64,000 bases of DNA from Paramecium pentaurelia (Eukaryota > Ciliophora > Oligohymenophorea > Peniculida > Parameciidae). The stretch is taken from positions 205,630-269,629 of the forward strand of contig CAJJDO010000005.1 of NCBI GenBank assembly GCA_905183005.1, in the 5' to 3' direction. The translations under genes were made by a program, and so were the position numbers. Of the stretch, positions 49,981 to 61,638 are shown one piece after another (positions within the stretch are counted from its first letter, which is position 1; each line of letters opens with the position of its first letter). The notes under the pieces were generated by a model. That model saw nothing but the letters and a program-made list of their open reading frames with translations. It was not told where the DNA came from and ran no database searches.

Positions 49981-50877
49981 AGCAGAAGAAACTCTCTTGA
50001 AAAAATTCCATAATCAGCTAGAAATTAAGGTAGAGGCCTTAATATTATTGATTTTATTACAAAGCAGAACTTACAAGATAAAGCACCATCTACTATTTTA
50101 TTGTCAGATGAATTGAATAAAATTAAATCTTGTGATATGTGTTTATAATTATAAAATGAACTTGATTAACATGTTAAATCAGATAGATTTTAATAAGTTA
50201 TAGAGAAATTATGGCAAAAGTTTAGAAAAATAGAAGATGAGAATTAAAAAGTGTTAATAAAAATAGGAAATATTGAAAGATAACTAAATGAATAATAAGA
50301 ACTCTTATAGAGATTTAATAATTAATTTATAAGTAATCATGGATTAGAGAAACCTTAACTACAATGTAATTACACAACATTAGATCAGGAATAACTTGAA
50401 AGATTAGAGAAGAAGATTTCTAAGGATGCATAAAAAGGAATTAAAAATATTGAAGATAATCTAATCAAAAATTAAAATAAAGAAATCTAAGCTAAATTTA
50501 ACTTAATATAAGATTATTAATTAGAAACTAATCTTAAGTTTACAAGTATCTTTTAATAAATGGATTTATTAAATAATAAATCAGATATAATAGAAAAAAT
50601 CAATACAATCGAAGCTACTCTAAATGAAAATAACAAATTATTGAATAGTAATAAACTTAGTATCTTAGATATGCAAATATAGGTATAATATTATATTTTA
50701 ACTAAGTATAGTGAAATAGATTCTGATCTAATTAAAATATTTCAACATATTAAAACTTTGTTATAAACTAATTATAAAGTAGATCTAATGGAATAATCAA
50801 TCAATAATTTGAAGTTTTAATTAACTTAAATTAGAAATTCTGTAAATGAAATAGGAGATTTAATTTCAAAAATATGA
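49978..50877 (+). CDS. Unknown coiled-coil protein, divergent pair member
   Basis: A 299-residue frame starting MSRRNSLEKIPQSARNQGRG. After a short basic start there is a DMCLQLQNELDQHVKSDRF helix and then continuous coil (QVIEKLWQKFRKIEDENQK, KDAQKGIKNIEDNLIKNQ) to the end (SVNEIGDLISKI). A possible intron at 50683-50706 or 50683-50711 near the sequence GTATAATATT cannot be judged because the frame also stays open through it. No known domain. Neighbouring divergent gene starts six bases away on the other strand. Confidence 0.7.
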
Positions 50878-51742
50878 AAAATATAAATATTAGCACTAAT
50901 AATCTTCAATGAAAATGATATTTATACATTAAAAACAAAACTCATTAATTAGATTTTACTACAATAGTCTGAAGTATTGTTTATTTGATCATTACTTATT
51001 TTTTAAATTACACTTTAAATAATTTCTTAATAGATTGATTCACAATTGATCTCTTTAAGACATTATTCATTTTTGTTATTCATAATATTTTAACTATATT
51101 TCTATACTTTTTTTTAGTGATTATGTATTTAATGATTATTACACATGAAAAAAATAAGGAGATTCAGCATTATAAATATTTGATATTAATTTTATTAAAA
51201 AGATATATATTAACAATAGGTTCTTCGAAAGAAGCAATAATAATTTATACTAATTCTTAGCCTATTGAGTTTGTTTCAACTGATAAATTTTACTTTATAT
51301 ATCTGCTTTAATTTTTGTTTTTTAGAATCTAAATCAAATAATTATTATTCTTCAAGATCTCTCATATCTTGTAAAAGATATGGATCTACCATTATTATTT
51401 CTCTTCTATAATCTATTATTTAATAATATTTTATAAATTTCTTTCTAATCAATGGGAATTATCAATAATGTTTATCTATAGTTTCCTCAATTACTTATAC
51501 TCAATTTACTTTTAATTATAAACCTGCAACAATTCATACATTAATAATATTTATATCAAATAAAAGGCTTATCAAATTCGATTTTTATTAATATTGTTTT
51601 TAGTAAATAGAATATGAATTTAACACAAAAAATTAACACTTTTTTTTAAATGAAAAAGCCAATGTATTATAATAATATTTATTTATAAAAAAGGAAGAAT
51701 CTAAGACTATTAAATAATCATTTAACAATAAATAGTTATATT
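50878..51742. other. Intergenic, with one possible small gene
   Basis: About 860 bases between the coiled-coil gene and the convergent RING gene. Apart from the weak - strand frame listed separately I see only AT-rich sequence. Confidence 0.4.
51067..51392 (-). CDS. Possible small coiled-coil protein, weak support
   Basis: From ATG at 51392 the frame reads MVDPYLLQDMRDLEEQQLFD and continues as a coil (SKKQKLKQIYK). A 32-base intron is needed to pass an in-frame TGA and would give about 98 residues. The frame is also open just upstream (KFIKYYQIIDYRREIIM), so the true start could lie earlier. The first part looks like real protein; the second is less convincing. No family recognised. Confidence 0.3.
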
Positions 51743-53163
51743 TCAAGAATCCTAATTTTCATTATTATCTTGTTTATCAACAATTGCTATATTATCATTA
51801 TTCTCAATAAGTATATTACTATCATTAACTAATTAACAATTTGGATTAGATTTAGGATGCAATGGGCTTTAAGAAAGCTTACTTCCTATCCAACCTCCTT
51901 GGATCACTTATTAATAAGTAATCTACTATCGACAGGATGGACATGTTAACACTTTCATCAACCATTTCTTTAAACATAGATGATGAAAAATGTGTCCACA
52001 AATATTTACACTAATTTCTTTTTGATTTAAATTATCTAAGCATACTACACATTATGTATTTGATTAATATTCTTGATTTTATTTAATGAAATCTTCATAA
52101 TCAAATATTTCAAAGTATTTATCGAAAAATTATCCACTAAAATTTTTTGGATTTTCCTATATTTGAGGGGGTCTTACTTTAATCTTCTTTTTTTTAATTT
52201 TAATATCCTTCTTTTTACATAAGTTTGTAATACCAAAACAAATAATTATAATAAAAATGTTGAAGGATGCAAAAATCAAAAATATCCAATTACCATCCCA
52301 TATTTTTGGAATTTATTCTTATTTTATACGTAATTTAAATGTTTAATTAGTTTTACATTACAAACCAATTACCAGAGTTGAAGAATTCTTAAACTATGAA
52401 TGTAAATTTTGCATCAATTTTGTTAGACTAAGTTAATTATGTAAAATAGCTGTATATGATGTTGAATCAGGTATTTCATAACCTTTCAAACCTAAAATTC
52501 CAAAACTTACAGCTAAATATATAAAAATAACTTACTTATTGGTTCATTCACATCTTCTGCAATTAACACAGCCTATTCATTGAATTAGTAAGATAAATAT
52601 ATAATCTTACGAGCCATCAATTGAATTTCATACTCTACATCTTTTTCAATATTTTATAGTTCAAATTAACAGTATGATCCAAAATATCCACTCTAACATT
52701 CACACTTTGAAGTGCAGCTTGCATTTTGAATTATTTTATTTAAAGAATAACCTTAACAGTTGTTTATACATGTAGAGTGAGGTTTCGAATAAACTTCTAA
52801 TTTTACTTTAAAAGGTTTAAATCCATTTCTAATATAATAATAAACCTCATTCCCTTTTGAAATTTCAATTAAATGTATATTATTATGGGTCTATATGGAC
52901 TCATAGTCAAAATAAATTTCTTTTCTACTCTCAATAAATTTTGGTTTAGTTGTCCTATTGAAATCTGAGTCAATAATTTTCTCATTTGAGACTAGAGCCA
53001 AAGGATAACTTGCTTTTTCAAAATAGAACGCTAAAAGCAAGCTTTCGTTATTGGTTTCAAGGTTTAATTTTTCTGAAATATTGTTGATTACTTCTAGTTC
53101 AATTGTTTTTAGTAATTAGTAGGCATTTCCTAAAATAGCTAGGAGTGACAATTATAATATCAT
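51743..53163 (-). CDS. Membrane RING-H2 ubiquitin ligase with EGF-like region
   Basis: A 465-residue protein with one intron at 52513-52535. It begins with a signal sequence, MILQLSLLAILGNAYQ, followed by a lumenal or extracellular domain with an EGF-like Cys group (STCINNCQGYSL, SCTSKCECQSGYFGSYCQ). One transmembrane helix (NWIFLIFASFNIFIIIICFG) precedes a Lys-rich stop-transfer patch. The cytoplasmic tail holds a RING-H2 finger near residue 370: CVVCLDNL, CGHIFHHLCLKKWL and TCPSCR, with all eight zinc ligands in C3H2C3 order. The plan (signal, lumenal domain, TM, RING-H2) is that of membrane E3 ligases such as the RNF13/GRAIL group, though the usual PA domain is not evident. The last TM and RING are read through without splicing. 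Confidence 0.88.
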
Positions 53164-54141
53164 AAAATAAATCTTAAATAATATAATAAAAACTTCTAGT
53201 ATCCCTAAAATCGGAATTTATATTAATTTTCATTAATTATGGAAATAAAAATGTGAAATTTATCAGGTATTTATATAATCTAGTTTTTGTTTAATTATTA
53301 ATGCAATTTTTTGTATTTTGAATATTTTTAAAGTTTCTATTAGTTTTCTTATTTATTTTTTGATTATTCTTTATACTTTAATATTTATAATTAAATAAGT
53401 ATAATTTATTATTAGTTATGAAAATAAATAAAAAAATAAATAAAATTAAGTTTTATGTACAAGTTTAATTATTGTTTGCCATTTCTATAAATATAAACTT
53501 CTCTAGACAAAGTATATATTTCAAGACTCTATAACTTATCCTTATCCAAATAGTTAATGATATATTTATCAAATTAATATTGAATTCATTTTGTATAATT
53601 TTAACATTAACTAAGATATTTTTATAAAATAAATTATAAATAATGAATATAAAATAAAATATTTAAATTTGATTATTAATAATAGAATTTTAAATTGAGA
53701 GAGAGAGGAATAATATTTGATCTAAATTATAAATTATGTTGATTCAGTTTAATTCTTTATATTATTTCTGGTAATATTTTAATTAATTTTCATATGTTGA
53801 TTTCCAAGATATTTGTATTAATACTCTTTATAAGTGTTTTCATAATATAGAATTTGAATTTAAATGGAATCTATAAAATTAATGAACAAATAATTACAAA
53901 TATTATATAGTATGTGAATTCAATAATTTTTTTTTTAGTTAAGACCTCAAGTATATTTTATTGAAAGTTGTTAATTTATGTTGTTTCATAATATTTACTT
54001 TTAATTCTGCTTAACAAAGAATAATATAAATGGAAAATTAAAATATTGGTGAGGTTGCATATATAAATTTTCTTAACTTTTTTATATTACAAATATTGGC
54101 TAAAACAATAAAAACAATATATTAGTTTCATTTTTAATTAT
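53164..54141. other. Long AT-rich intergenic region
   Basis: About 980 bases between two - strand genes. Contains homopolymer tracts and a GA-rich patch near 53698-53712 (GAGAGAGAG), but no gene, RNA or repeat family I can support. It is notable only for its length. Confidence 0.4.
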
Positions 54142-54960
54142 TCAATTCTCTCCTGGAAATTTATTAAACTCTGTTTTTATCTTTTATTTTGGTTTTCTCC
54201 TAAATATCTGTTAATTCAAACTTAGGTAAAATTCTACATCAGATTTCATTCTTTTAAGAATACTAGAACACCATAGGTAATTCCCAAAGTAAATTTTGAT
54301 TATTTATCTTGCTCTTTTTGATCTCATTAATTATTAAAAATGCATCTTTGTATATTTTTGCTTTTGTATTTTTAAGAATTTTGATATCTTTGGGTCCTTT
54401 ATAATTTCTGTTTTATCGAAATGATGTATTATGAATGAAGCAAACTAATTTCCTATGTTCTTGTAATAATTTTTTGATTGTCCTGGAAACATATAAGTAT
54501 TAAAATCCATTGTATCATCATTTTTATGCTCTTTATTCTCTATTTTAGTTTCTATCTTATGTTCAGGCTCTTCAAGTTTTAATTCTTAATTTACACTGCT
54601 TTCTTATCGATTTACTTTTTTAATAAAATAAATAGGGTAAACCAAAAAATGCCTTCCATCAATGCATTACTTATATATTGGATAGGAATTTTGATCAAAA
54701 AAAATAATAATTAAAGATTATAGTGATTATGATATTTTTATGTTTAAAAATGGATTAATACGTATTATAAAGATAACTTTATTACTCTAATCAATAGAAG
54801 GTTAATTTCCCTTTTATCTTCTACTAGTTTTAAGATTAGGATTATTAAATTGTAATTATTAATTTCTAAATGAATATAAAAAATGAAATAAATATGATAA
54901 TATAATTTATTTGTTTATAATTAATATAAATATAATAAAATATAATAATATGTTAACCAT
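54142..54960 (-). CDS. Unknown protein, start uncertain
   Basis: A frame of 272 residues with no TGA. The last 160 residues look real: EPEHKIETKIENKEHKNDD, MFPGQSKNYYKNIGNQFASF, IIHHFDKTEIIKDPKISKF and LMRSKRARQIIKIYFGNYLW, ending RRKPKQKIKTEFNKFPGEN. Upstream, YPIYKQCIDGRHFLVYPIYF also reads as protein. The first 35 residues from ATG at 54960 are Ile/Leu/Phe-rich and may be non-coding, with the true start or an intron further in. No family recognised. The gene is divergent from the VPS37A-like gene. Confidence 0.55.
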
Positions 54961-55001
54961 TTTAGTGAATTATATAAATTATTAAATAATTATTATTATT
55001 A

Positions 55002-56021
55002 ATGAATTATCAACAACAAAATTTCAACATTAATAAGGCTCAATAGGATAAAAGATAATAAATTATGGAGCTTTAATAGTTGTTTCCAGTAACTTCATTG
55101 CATGACAAAGTAAACCAAGATTTCTACGAGCAATACTTAATTACTATTCTTCCAGATATTTAAATTAAATTGTAATTGTAGAAATAATATTTAAGAGTGA
55201 TTAATAAAGATTTTCCATAGAGTTAAGCTAATTTTTTTGTTATATCGAATTTATAACATGAGATCATTAATGAAACAAATTGGTAAATTAAAGTATAGAA
55301 CAAAGAAAGCTTAAAACTCACTGTTTTACATATCAAAGAGCTATTCTTATATACTAAACCTCAGTAAGATCCTTATATTGAGGAATTAGCAAATTTAAAA
55401 AATAAAATAAAAGAGGAATAAATTATACAAAAAATTCAATAAGTGGATTTAAAGACCTTATTCTAAAATGTTCCTGTGACAGAATATAAAAAAATAATAG
55501 AAAGTGGGAGGTTACTTGAATATATTGAAAAATTACCAGATTATAAATTATTGACTCAATATATAATAGAATTGGGAAAAACAAATGAAAATTTTGCTGG
55601 TATAAATTATTTACTAGTTGTAGATCATCTAATTGAATAGGATAAAAAGATTAAAAATTAAAAGGCTGAATTGATAAGTTTAGCAGCATATTTTGATAGT
55701 CTAAAAGCAGATGTTATTAATAAGGATAGAGAATTTAAAAAAGTTCAAAATGTATAAAAATTATTAAATATGTTAAAGAGATTGGATCCATATCATATAG
55801 TCCGCCAATTAGATGAATAAATTAACTAGTTAGATGAAATAAGTAATGAAAAAATAGAGGATCTAAATGGATCTACTATAATATTGAATAAATAATTTGA
55901 TGAAGAATTATAAACATATTTAAATTTAAGAAAGTAACAACATAAATTGTAAATAAAAAAAGATAAATTGGAATAAACACTGCTTTAAAGGAAAATGGAA
56001 CAAATGAAATAATAATAATGA
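55002..56021 (+). CDS. VPS37A-like ESCRT-I subunit
   Basis: A 339-residue intronless protein. The N-terminal third has a UEV-like outline as in VPS37A: LFPVTSLHDKVNQDFYEQY, then a beta-rich part and a WQIKVQNKESLKLTVLHIKE strand pair. The middle, DLKTLFQNVPVTEYKKIIES then LLEYIEKLPDYKLL, fits the Mod(r) domain of VPS37 proteins, which forms the coiled core of ESCRT-I with TSG101 and VPS28. The C-terminus is coiled coil (KKDKLEQTLLQRKMEQMKQQ). ESCRT-I sorts ubiquitinated membrane cargo into multivesicular bodies. Similarity is by pattern rather than long identity, so the call is moderate. The start is the first ATG. Confidence 0.6.
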
Positions 56022-56697
56022 TATTTTTATTCCTGAAAGTATATATAATATTTTTTCTATTTTATTTTACTATTCTAAAATGTATATATGAATTAGTTAA
56101 ACTAATATTCTAGGTATCATGAATCTGATTCTATTATTGATGTATTTTCTTATATAATTTCTCATTAAATGAAAGTAAAAAAAGCATAAAAATCTATTTG
56201 AAAATTAATATTTTTATAAAAAATGATCTTTGAATTCAATTTTTATAAATAAACAAAAGAAATTAGATTGCTATAAATGTTTAGAAACTTAACACATTGA
56301 TAATTATAATCCAAGATATAATAAAAAAGAAAAAAAAACTGATTATTCTAGAACTCCTTAATTTAATAATGAATTGTGATTTTAAATTGATCTATAATAT
56401 TATAATATAATGAATGTTGTCATAATATTTAAATTTATTTAGAAGAATTTAAACCAATACAAGTATTAAAAATAGATTAAAAATAAAATAAATATTGAAA
56501 TAAGATGTACTTTATTTCTTATATAATTTTAATAATATTGTAATACCAATTTAAAAAAGATTTTAATAGGGTTATCTATTAGTTTATTCAATATTTTATT
56601 CTAAATATTAATGAGAAATTTTAAAATGAGGTGTGTTGTTGAAGTTTATATAATATAAATTTAAGAATTAATATTTTCAATTAAAAACATATATACA
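56022..56697. other. Intergenic with possible gene relic
   Basis: About 675 bases between two + strand genes. Contains a short coding-like fragment listed separately; otherwise AT-rich without recognised features. Confidence 0.45.
56227..56379 (+). pseudogene. Possible relic of a channel C-terminus
   Basis: A 50-codon open stretch bounded by TGA codons and lacking an ATG reads KKLDCYKCLETQHIDNYN and then PRYNKKEKKTDYSRTPQF. The C-x2-C-x4-H arrangement and following Pro/Tyr resemble the KCNFCNRPFHLEIDC group after the nucleotide-binding domain of the channel at 38223-40943, except that the last Cys is missing. It may be the remains of a duplicated channel gene. The stretch is short, so chance similarity is possible. 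Confidence 0.3.
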
Positions 56698-58435
56698 ATG
56701 TCTTTTTAAGTTTATAAACCTTGCAATTAAACATAAAATAAAGAAGAATATATTTGTACAAATAAGTAGTGTTTGGCTGATCATAAAAAGTAGTTACATT
56801 GTTACCCTTGTTTAACAAAATTACATCGGGATAAAAAATAGAAAATTTCTCATCTTGATGATTTTATGGAAATGTCATAAATAATGTTAAAAGTATTTTA
56901 AAAGAAAGAGCAAAGAACATTATTTTTAAATTAAATTTAGCAAAAAGCTATTGACTTTTAGAAGGAGAAAGTTCAATACATATAAAAATATCCATTTCAT
57001 TCAACAGAATATTTAGAGGAAATAGTTTAAAAAGTAGAGAATGAAATAACAAAATTTATAAATTATTTAGGAGGTTAGTAATAGTTGATGAATAAGGTTC
57101 AATTTTATAATTAAGAAAATCACAATGTTATATTTGATTTGTTTCATTCCAATGAAAATCAATATAATTCAAATATTTAATAGAAACTTTATGAATTATT
57201 TACAACTGTGAACAAATTCCTTCAATAAAAAGATCTTAATGTCTATGAAACTTTATAAAAGTATATAATTATAATATTGACTTGATAGCTAAAAGAAAAA
57301 ATTTTAAGCATTGGAAGAAAAAGTTATAGCTTTAGAGAGACCTTTCAATATCAATAAGTTACTAAAATTTACATTTATCATTATTTTGATGCTTTTATTC
57401 AGTAACTTTATTTTTTAATCGAATAATTCTAGTGGAAATGTAGTTTTGAAGGATGAATAAAAGTTGATTGAATAGATTAAATAGACAGTATAAGAATAAA
57501 TGACTCTTTTGTAATTAGATACAAAAAATTAAATTGAAGAAATGAAAAATAAGTGGTTTGAAGAAATAATCAAAGATATAGAGTACATAAAATTATTTAA
57601 TTAAAAATTAAAAATAGAAATATTAGAATTATAAAAAAGTTATAAAGATCACTTTAATGCATAATCTTTAATTAATAATAATTAAAAAATATAGATTGAA
57701 AATTTAGAATAATAATTTTAGAATCAAACTTAAATGATTTTTAATTTAGATATTAAATTTTAAAATTATTCAAAAGATAAGTATTAATTTTAAGAGAAAA
57801 AAGATATAAATACAAGAGAAATTTAGGCTTAAATCTTAGAAACAAATGAATAAGTTAAGGAAGCCAATTTAAAGTTTTAAACAGCATTAGAAGAAGTGAG
57901 AAAATTTGTAGTAGAAAAAATAGAAATTAATCGTCATTATTATAATGCTTAATTGGAATTATTAGGTAAAATTCATATGGATTTTCCTTTCATATTATTG
58001 ACTGGATTCAAACGATATTATTTAAATGATTTTTCAATTAAATTTACCTATGACAAAATTAATAACATTTAATAGTAATTGAACCACTAAGCAATAGTAT
58101 GTATTGGTGGTATAGATATGAAATAACCAGATCGTTTTGTTTTAATGGCATGTGATTATGCTTTCGAAGTATTTTAAGAAACAATCAGTAAATCAAAGGC
58201 AAGAAAAAGCAGAAGCAGCAATGAATTATATTGGTATTTAGTAAGGAATCACTCGATAGGATTTTCTCCTTCAGAAACAATTGATCTTAGATAAACAGAT
58301 AGTCATGATGTTGAAGATACTAAACGATTCAGTCATCTTTTAGATCATCCTCATGGAGGAGGAAGAAGAATAGGAAATCAACTCACATTAGCATATTCAA
58401 CTGATCATGGTTTTGCAATCTTTGCTATTAATTGA
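56698..58435 (+). CDS. B-box-like zinc finger, coiled-coil membrane protein with unknown C-terminal domain
   Basis: A 569-residue protein with one intron at 57261-57288. The N-terminus has Cys/His pairs of B-box type: PCNQTQNKEEYIC, QCLADHKKQLHCYPC and LHRDKKQKISHL. A coil follows, then one transmembrane helix (LLKFTFIIILMLLFSNFIF, about residue 210), a second long coiled coil, and a folded C-terminal domain of about 150 residues with conserved-looking blocks AIVCIGGIDMKQPDRFVLMA, WYLVRNHSIGFSPSETIDL, HLLDHPHGGGRRIGNQLTL and TDHGFAIFAIN. The layout recalls TRIM proteins with an unfamiliar end domain in place of SPRY. I know no function for that domain. No RING is present, so ligase activity is not suggested. 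Confidence 0.75.
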
Positions 58436-59292
58436 TTAAATTTACATTTTACATAAATAAAATTATTTTAAACAATTAAAAATATTAATAGAATATTAAA
58501 TATTAGAAAAATAGCCATAGGAAATTTTACTTATATTTATTAATAAAATCTAATCAAGTAATTAAAATTAAACCGAATTTATAAAGGATCATTTTTTAAC
58601 TATAGAATTATCTCTAAAAAATAAAATTAATTTACAGTAATTTTATTTAGGAATTAAGCTAATTTTAATTAGGATAAATTTGAATATATATATGAAATAA
58701 ACTATAGAGATTATAAGATGCTATGGATTGAGCATTTGCTAGCTATAATAATTACTAATTTTCATAATAGAATAATAAATTAAATGGAATATTGAAAAGA
58801 TATTATTTTTAATGGAATAAAAACTTGTTAAATTTCTAAAAAATAATAAATTGAATTAATCAATTTCATTCAAAAATTGATACAAAATAATAAAAATATG
58901 AGATTCTAAAGAGAAAAAATATGAAACAAATTCAATTCAAGAAATGCTCTAAGTAAATATTATCAATAAAAAATAATATATGCATAAAAAGTATCATATA
59001 AAATAAGATAAAAGAAAATCGATTGAGATGTCTCAATTTCTATAATTATTTATTTTATATCAATTACTTTTTAAAATAATATTAATTAAATTCATAAATT
59101 TCTTAATATAATAATAATTTATAATAGAATTTGATCAAAATTCTCTCCTAAGCATAACGAGAATATTTCATCCACATTATTATCATCGATATAATAAAAA
59201 AAAAGAAATTCAAACAAGTATTAAAAAATATCTCTAAATAAGGTGAGTGTAGTAATAATAAATTATTATATATTATTATTTAATTTAATTGC
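58436..59292. other. Intergenic, AT-rich
   Basis: About 860 bases with scattered short open stretches, for example around 58810-58920, but none long or protein-like enough to support. May hold decayed coding sequence. Confidence 0.4.
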
Positions 59293-61092
59293 ATGAACAA
59301 CTTAATTGATAAAGAAATCAAAGGGTATAAGTTTATTAAACTTATTGGATAAGGAGCTTTTGGAAATGTAAAATATCTAAATAAAGGAGGTGTACTAAGG
59401 TAAAAGTATGAAGAATAAAGAAATTGTGGCCATTAAGGTAATAGAAATTGAAAGGTTTGCAGAGAATGATGGAATTTTAGGTGAACTTGTAGAATCAGAA
59501 TAAAAGGCTTTACAAAAGGTTAAAAGCAAATATGTAGTTGGATTTGTAGATTGCTTTCAAGATAATCAATATAATTACTTAGTAATGGAGTATTGTGATT
59601 GTAATATATTGCACAAATATTAATAGCTGGAGACTTAGAATAATAGATAAAAAATCCAAAGACTCAATTTACAGAACAAGATGCTTTAGGGATACTTCGA
59701 TAAATACTTTAAGGATTAAGAGACATACATGCTGCTTGCATTATTCATAGAGATTTAAAAGTTGCCAATATTTTAATCCATAATCATTCTATCTATAAAA
59801 TTGCAGATTTAGGTTTTTGTAAAATATTGGAAAATGAAGTAATTTCTAAATAAATATTTAGAATGAATAATCTCGTTTGTAGCTTGGATCACTTTACACA
59901 ATGGCTCCAGAAATACTTAATTCAAATTCTTATGGTTTATCATCAGATATGTTTTCTGTTGGAGTCATCTTTTATTAAATCTTATATGGAAGGTTTCCAT
60001 TTAGTTAAAAAGACTATAAATTAAAAACTTAGCGTATTTAAATAGTATAGATTTAGCTTTGATAAATTTTACAAAGAATAAAATTGATGTATCAGAAGAA
60101 GCAAAGGATCTTATTTAGAATATGCTTTAATTTGATCCAAACAAAAGAATTACTTTCCAAAAAATCACTTAACATAAAGTTTTTGAGAAATAAATCTTTA
60201 GTAATTTTTATTTTATATTATTTTAGGCTAAATCAGTAGGATTTAAATTGAAAGTGCTAGAGTTATTATGGAAGAACATGCTGAATTTTATCAAAAAGAA
60301 GGAAATAAAATTGAAAAAGTTATTTAGAAAGAGATTGAATCAACCTAATAGCGTTTGATGTCTTATGCTAGACCATAATAACAAGAGATTAAATAATAAT
60401 CTTAAAATAAATAAAATTTTTAATTTGAGGAAATACAATAAAAAAACATTGAAGATGTTGATGTAAAAGAAAAAAATAGGAAAACAAATGAAATGAATCA
60501 AATAATTAATCAAATTAACAAAAAAATGAATGATTTCTATTTCTTCTCAAATACAATTTTGGAAATTTTTAAAATTCAAATGAGAGCACATTTTGCTGCT
60601 GTACTTTTATGCTACTAAGCTAAAAAAATGATTGAATCAATTAAAGAATAACTAGAATTATAAATTTAAATTAATAAAAATGACCCTGATTTATAACTTG
60701 ATTTAATTTAGTTAAAGTAACTATCAGAATTATCAGAATAATAATCAATAATTATAGATTTACAATTTGATGATATTGCAAAATAATAGATATTATCTGG
60801 TGATAAAAGAATTCAAAAAATGATTTCAAATCAACTAGATTAAAATACTTTTAATGATTCTCTCCATAAAGAAATTAATGAACTAATATAAAAGCAAAAT
60901 AGTCAAATTACATACGTTTTATTTCACATGATTTAGTGTTGTCAATATTGTTTTAAGCTAAATTAATATTTTATTGAAATGGAATTAGATATTAGTATCT
61001 TTGACATAAAATTATCTTAATAAATACATCCTAATTATAAAGACATTATCATTTAATTTTAATTGTTAGCAGAAAATCAAAAGCAATACTGA
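59293..61092 (+). CDS. ATG1/ULK-like serine/threonine kinase
   Basis: A 557-residue kinase with introns at 59368-59389 (ends GAG), 59601-59626, 59839-59861, 60004-60032 and 60201-60226. The domain begins YKFIKLIGQGAFGNVYQGKS, with catalytic Lys in IVAIKVIEIE, hinge YLVMEYCDSGDLEQQI, catalytic loop IHRDLKVANILI, then KIADLGFCKIL, where DLG replaces DFG as in several ATG1/ULK-family kinases, then LGSLYTMAPEIL and FSVGVIFYQILYGRFPF. GS-x-x-YMAPE is also typical of ULK. The C-terminal 270 residues are helical and coiled, as in ATG1 tails that bind regulators, but are not recognisably conserved. ULK kinases act in autophagy initiation or, for ULK4/FUSED, in cilia; which applies here is undecided. 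Splice sites restore each motif; the fourth intron is the least certain. Confidence 0.85.
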
Positions 61093-61638
61093 GGATATTA
61101 TTTTAAATAAATAATAAAAAATTTAATTTTATCAATAAATTCTTGTAGTTAAATTTTTATTAAAGCTTTCTATCTTATTAAATTAATGAATTTATATTTT
61201 AATATACTATCACTTAATCTTAATCTTAAACAATTAAAAATATAATTTCCAATTAATTAATAATTATTAAAAGAAATAAATAATTCTATGATAAAAATTA
61301 TCTCAGAGCACTTCAATCAAAAGCTGAAGATATTATTATTAAGATCGATTCGAATGTATCTTAATTATCCTTTGATGTATAATTTGAATTATGTAGATTA
61401 GCATACTAATTAAAATGTAAAATACTTAATTTAAGGATCTTATATATAAGTACTAAATTATATTAAAATTATTATAAGTAAGGATTTTCAAATGAGAATC
61501 TCTAATGGCTTTATATATAAAAGCAAGATTAATAGTTAATTTAAACAATAATTATAATTTTATTGACTAAAAATGTAAAAACAAATTAAATAATGTGGTA
61601 ATTTAATTATTAAAAATCTTATTTTATAAATTAATAAA
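61093..61638. other. Intergenic with possible coding traces
   Basis: About 545 bases between the kinase and the convergent KDEL receptor gene. Two overlapping open frames on + are described in the next entry; otherwise nothing recognised. Confidence 0.4.
61183..61572 (+). CDS. Possible small gene or relic, weak support
   Basis: From ATG at 61183 a 129-residue frame runs to TGA at 61572 (MNLYFNILSLNLNLKQ...). A second frame in the same stretch is more protein-like (FYDKNYLRALQSKAEDIIIK then DSNVSQLSFDVQFELC) but has no clear ATG, and a 20-base GTA...TAG segment could join the two. The mixture suggests either a spliced small gene or a decaying one. No family recognised. Confidence 0.25.
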
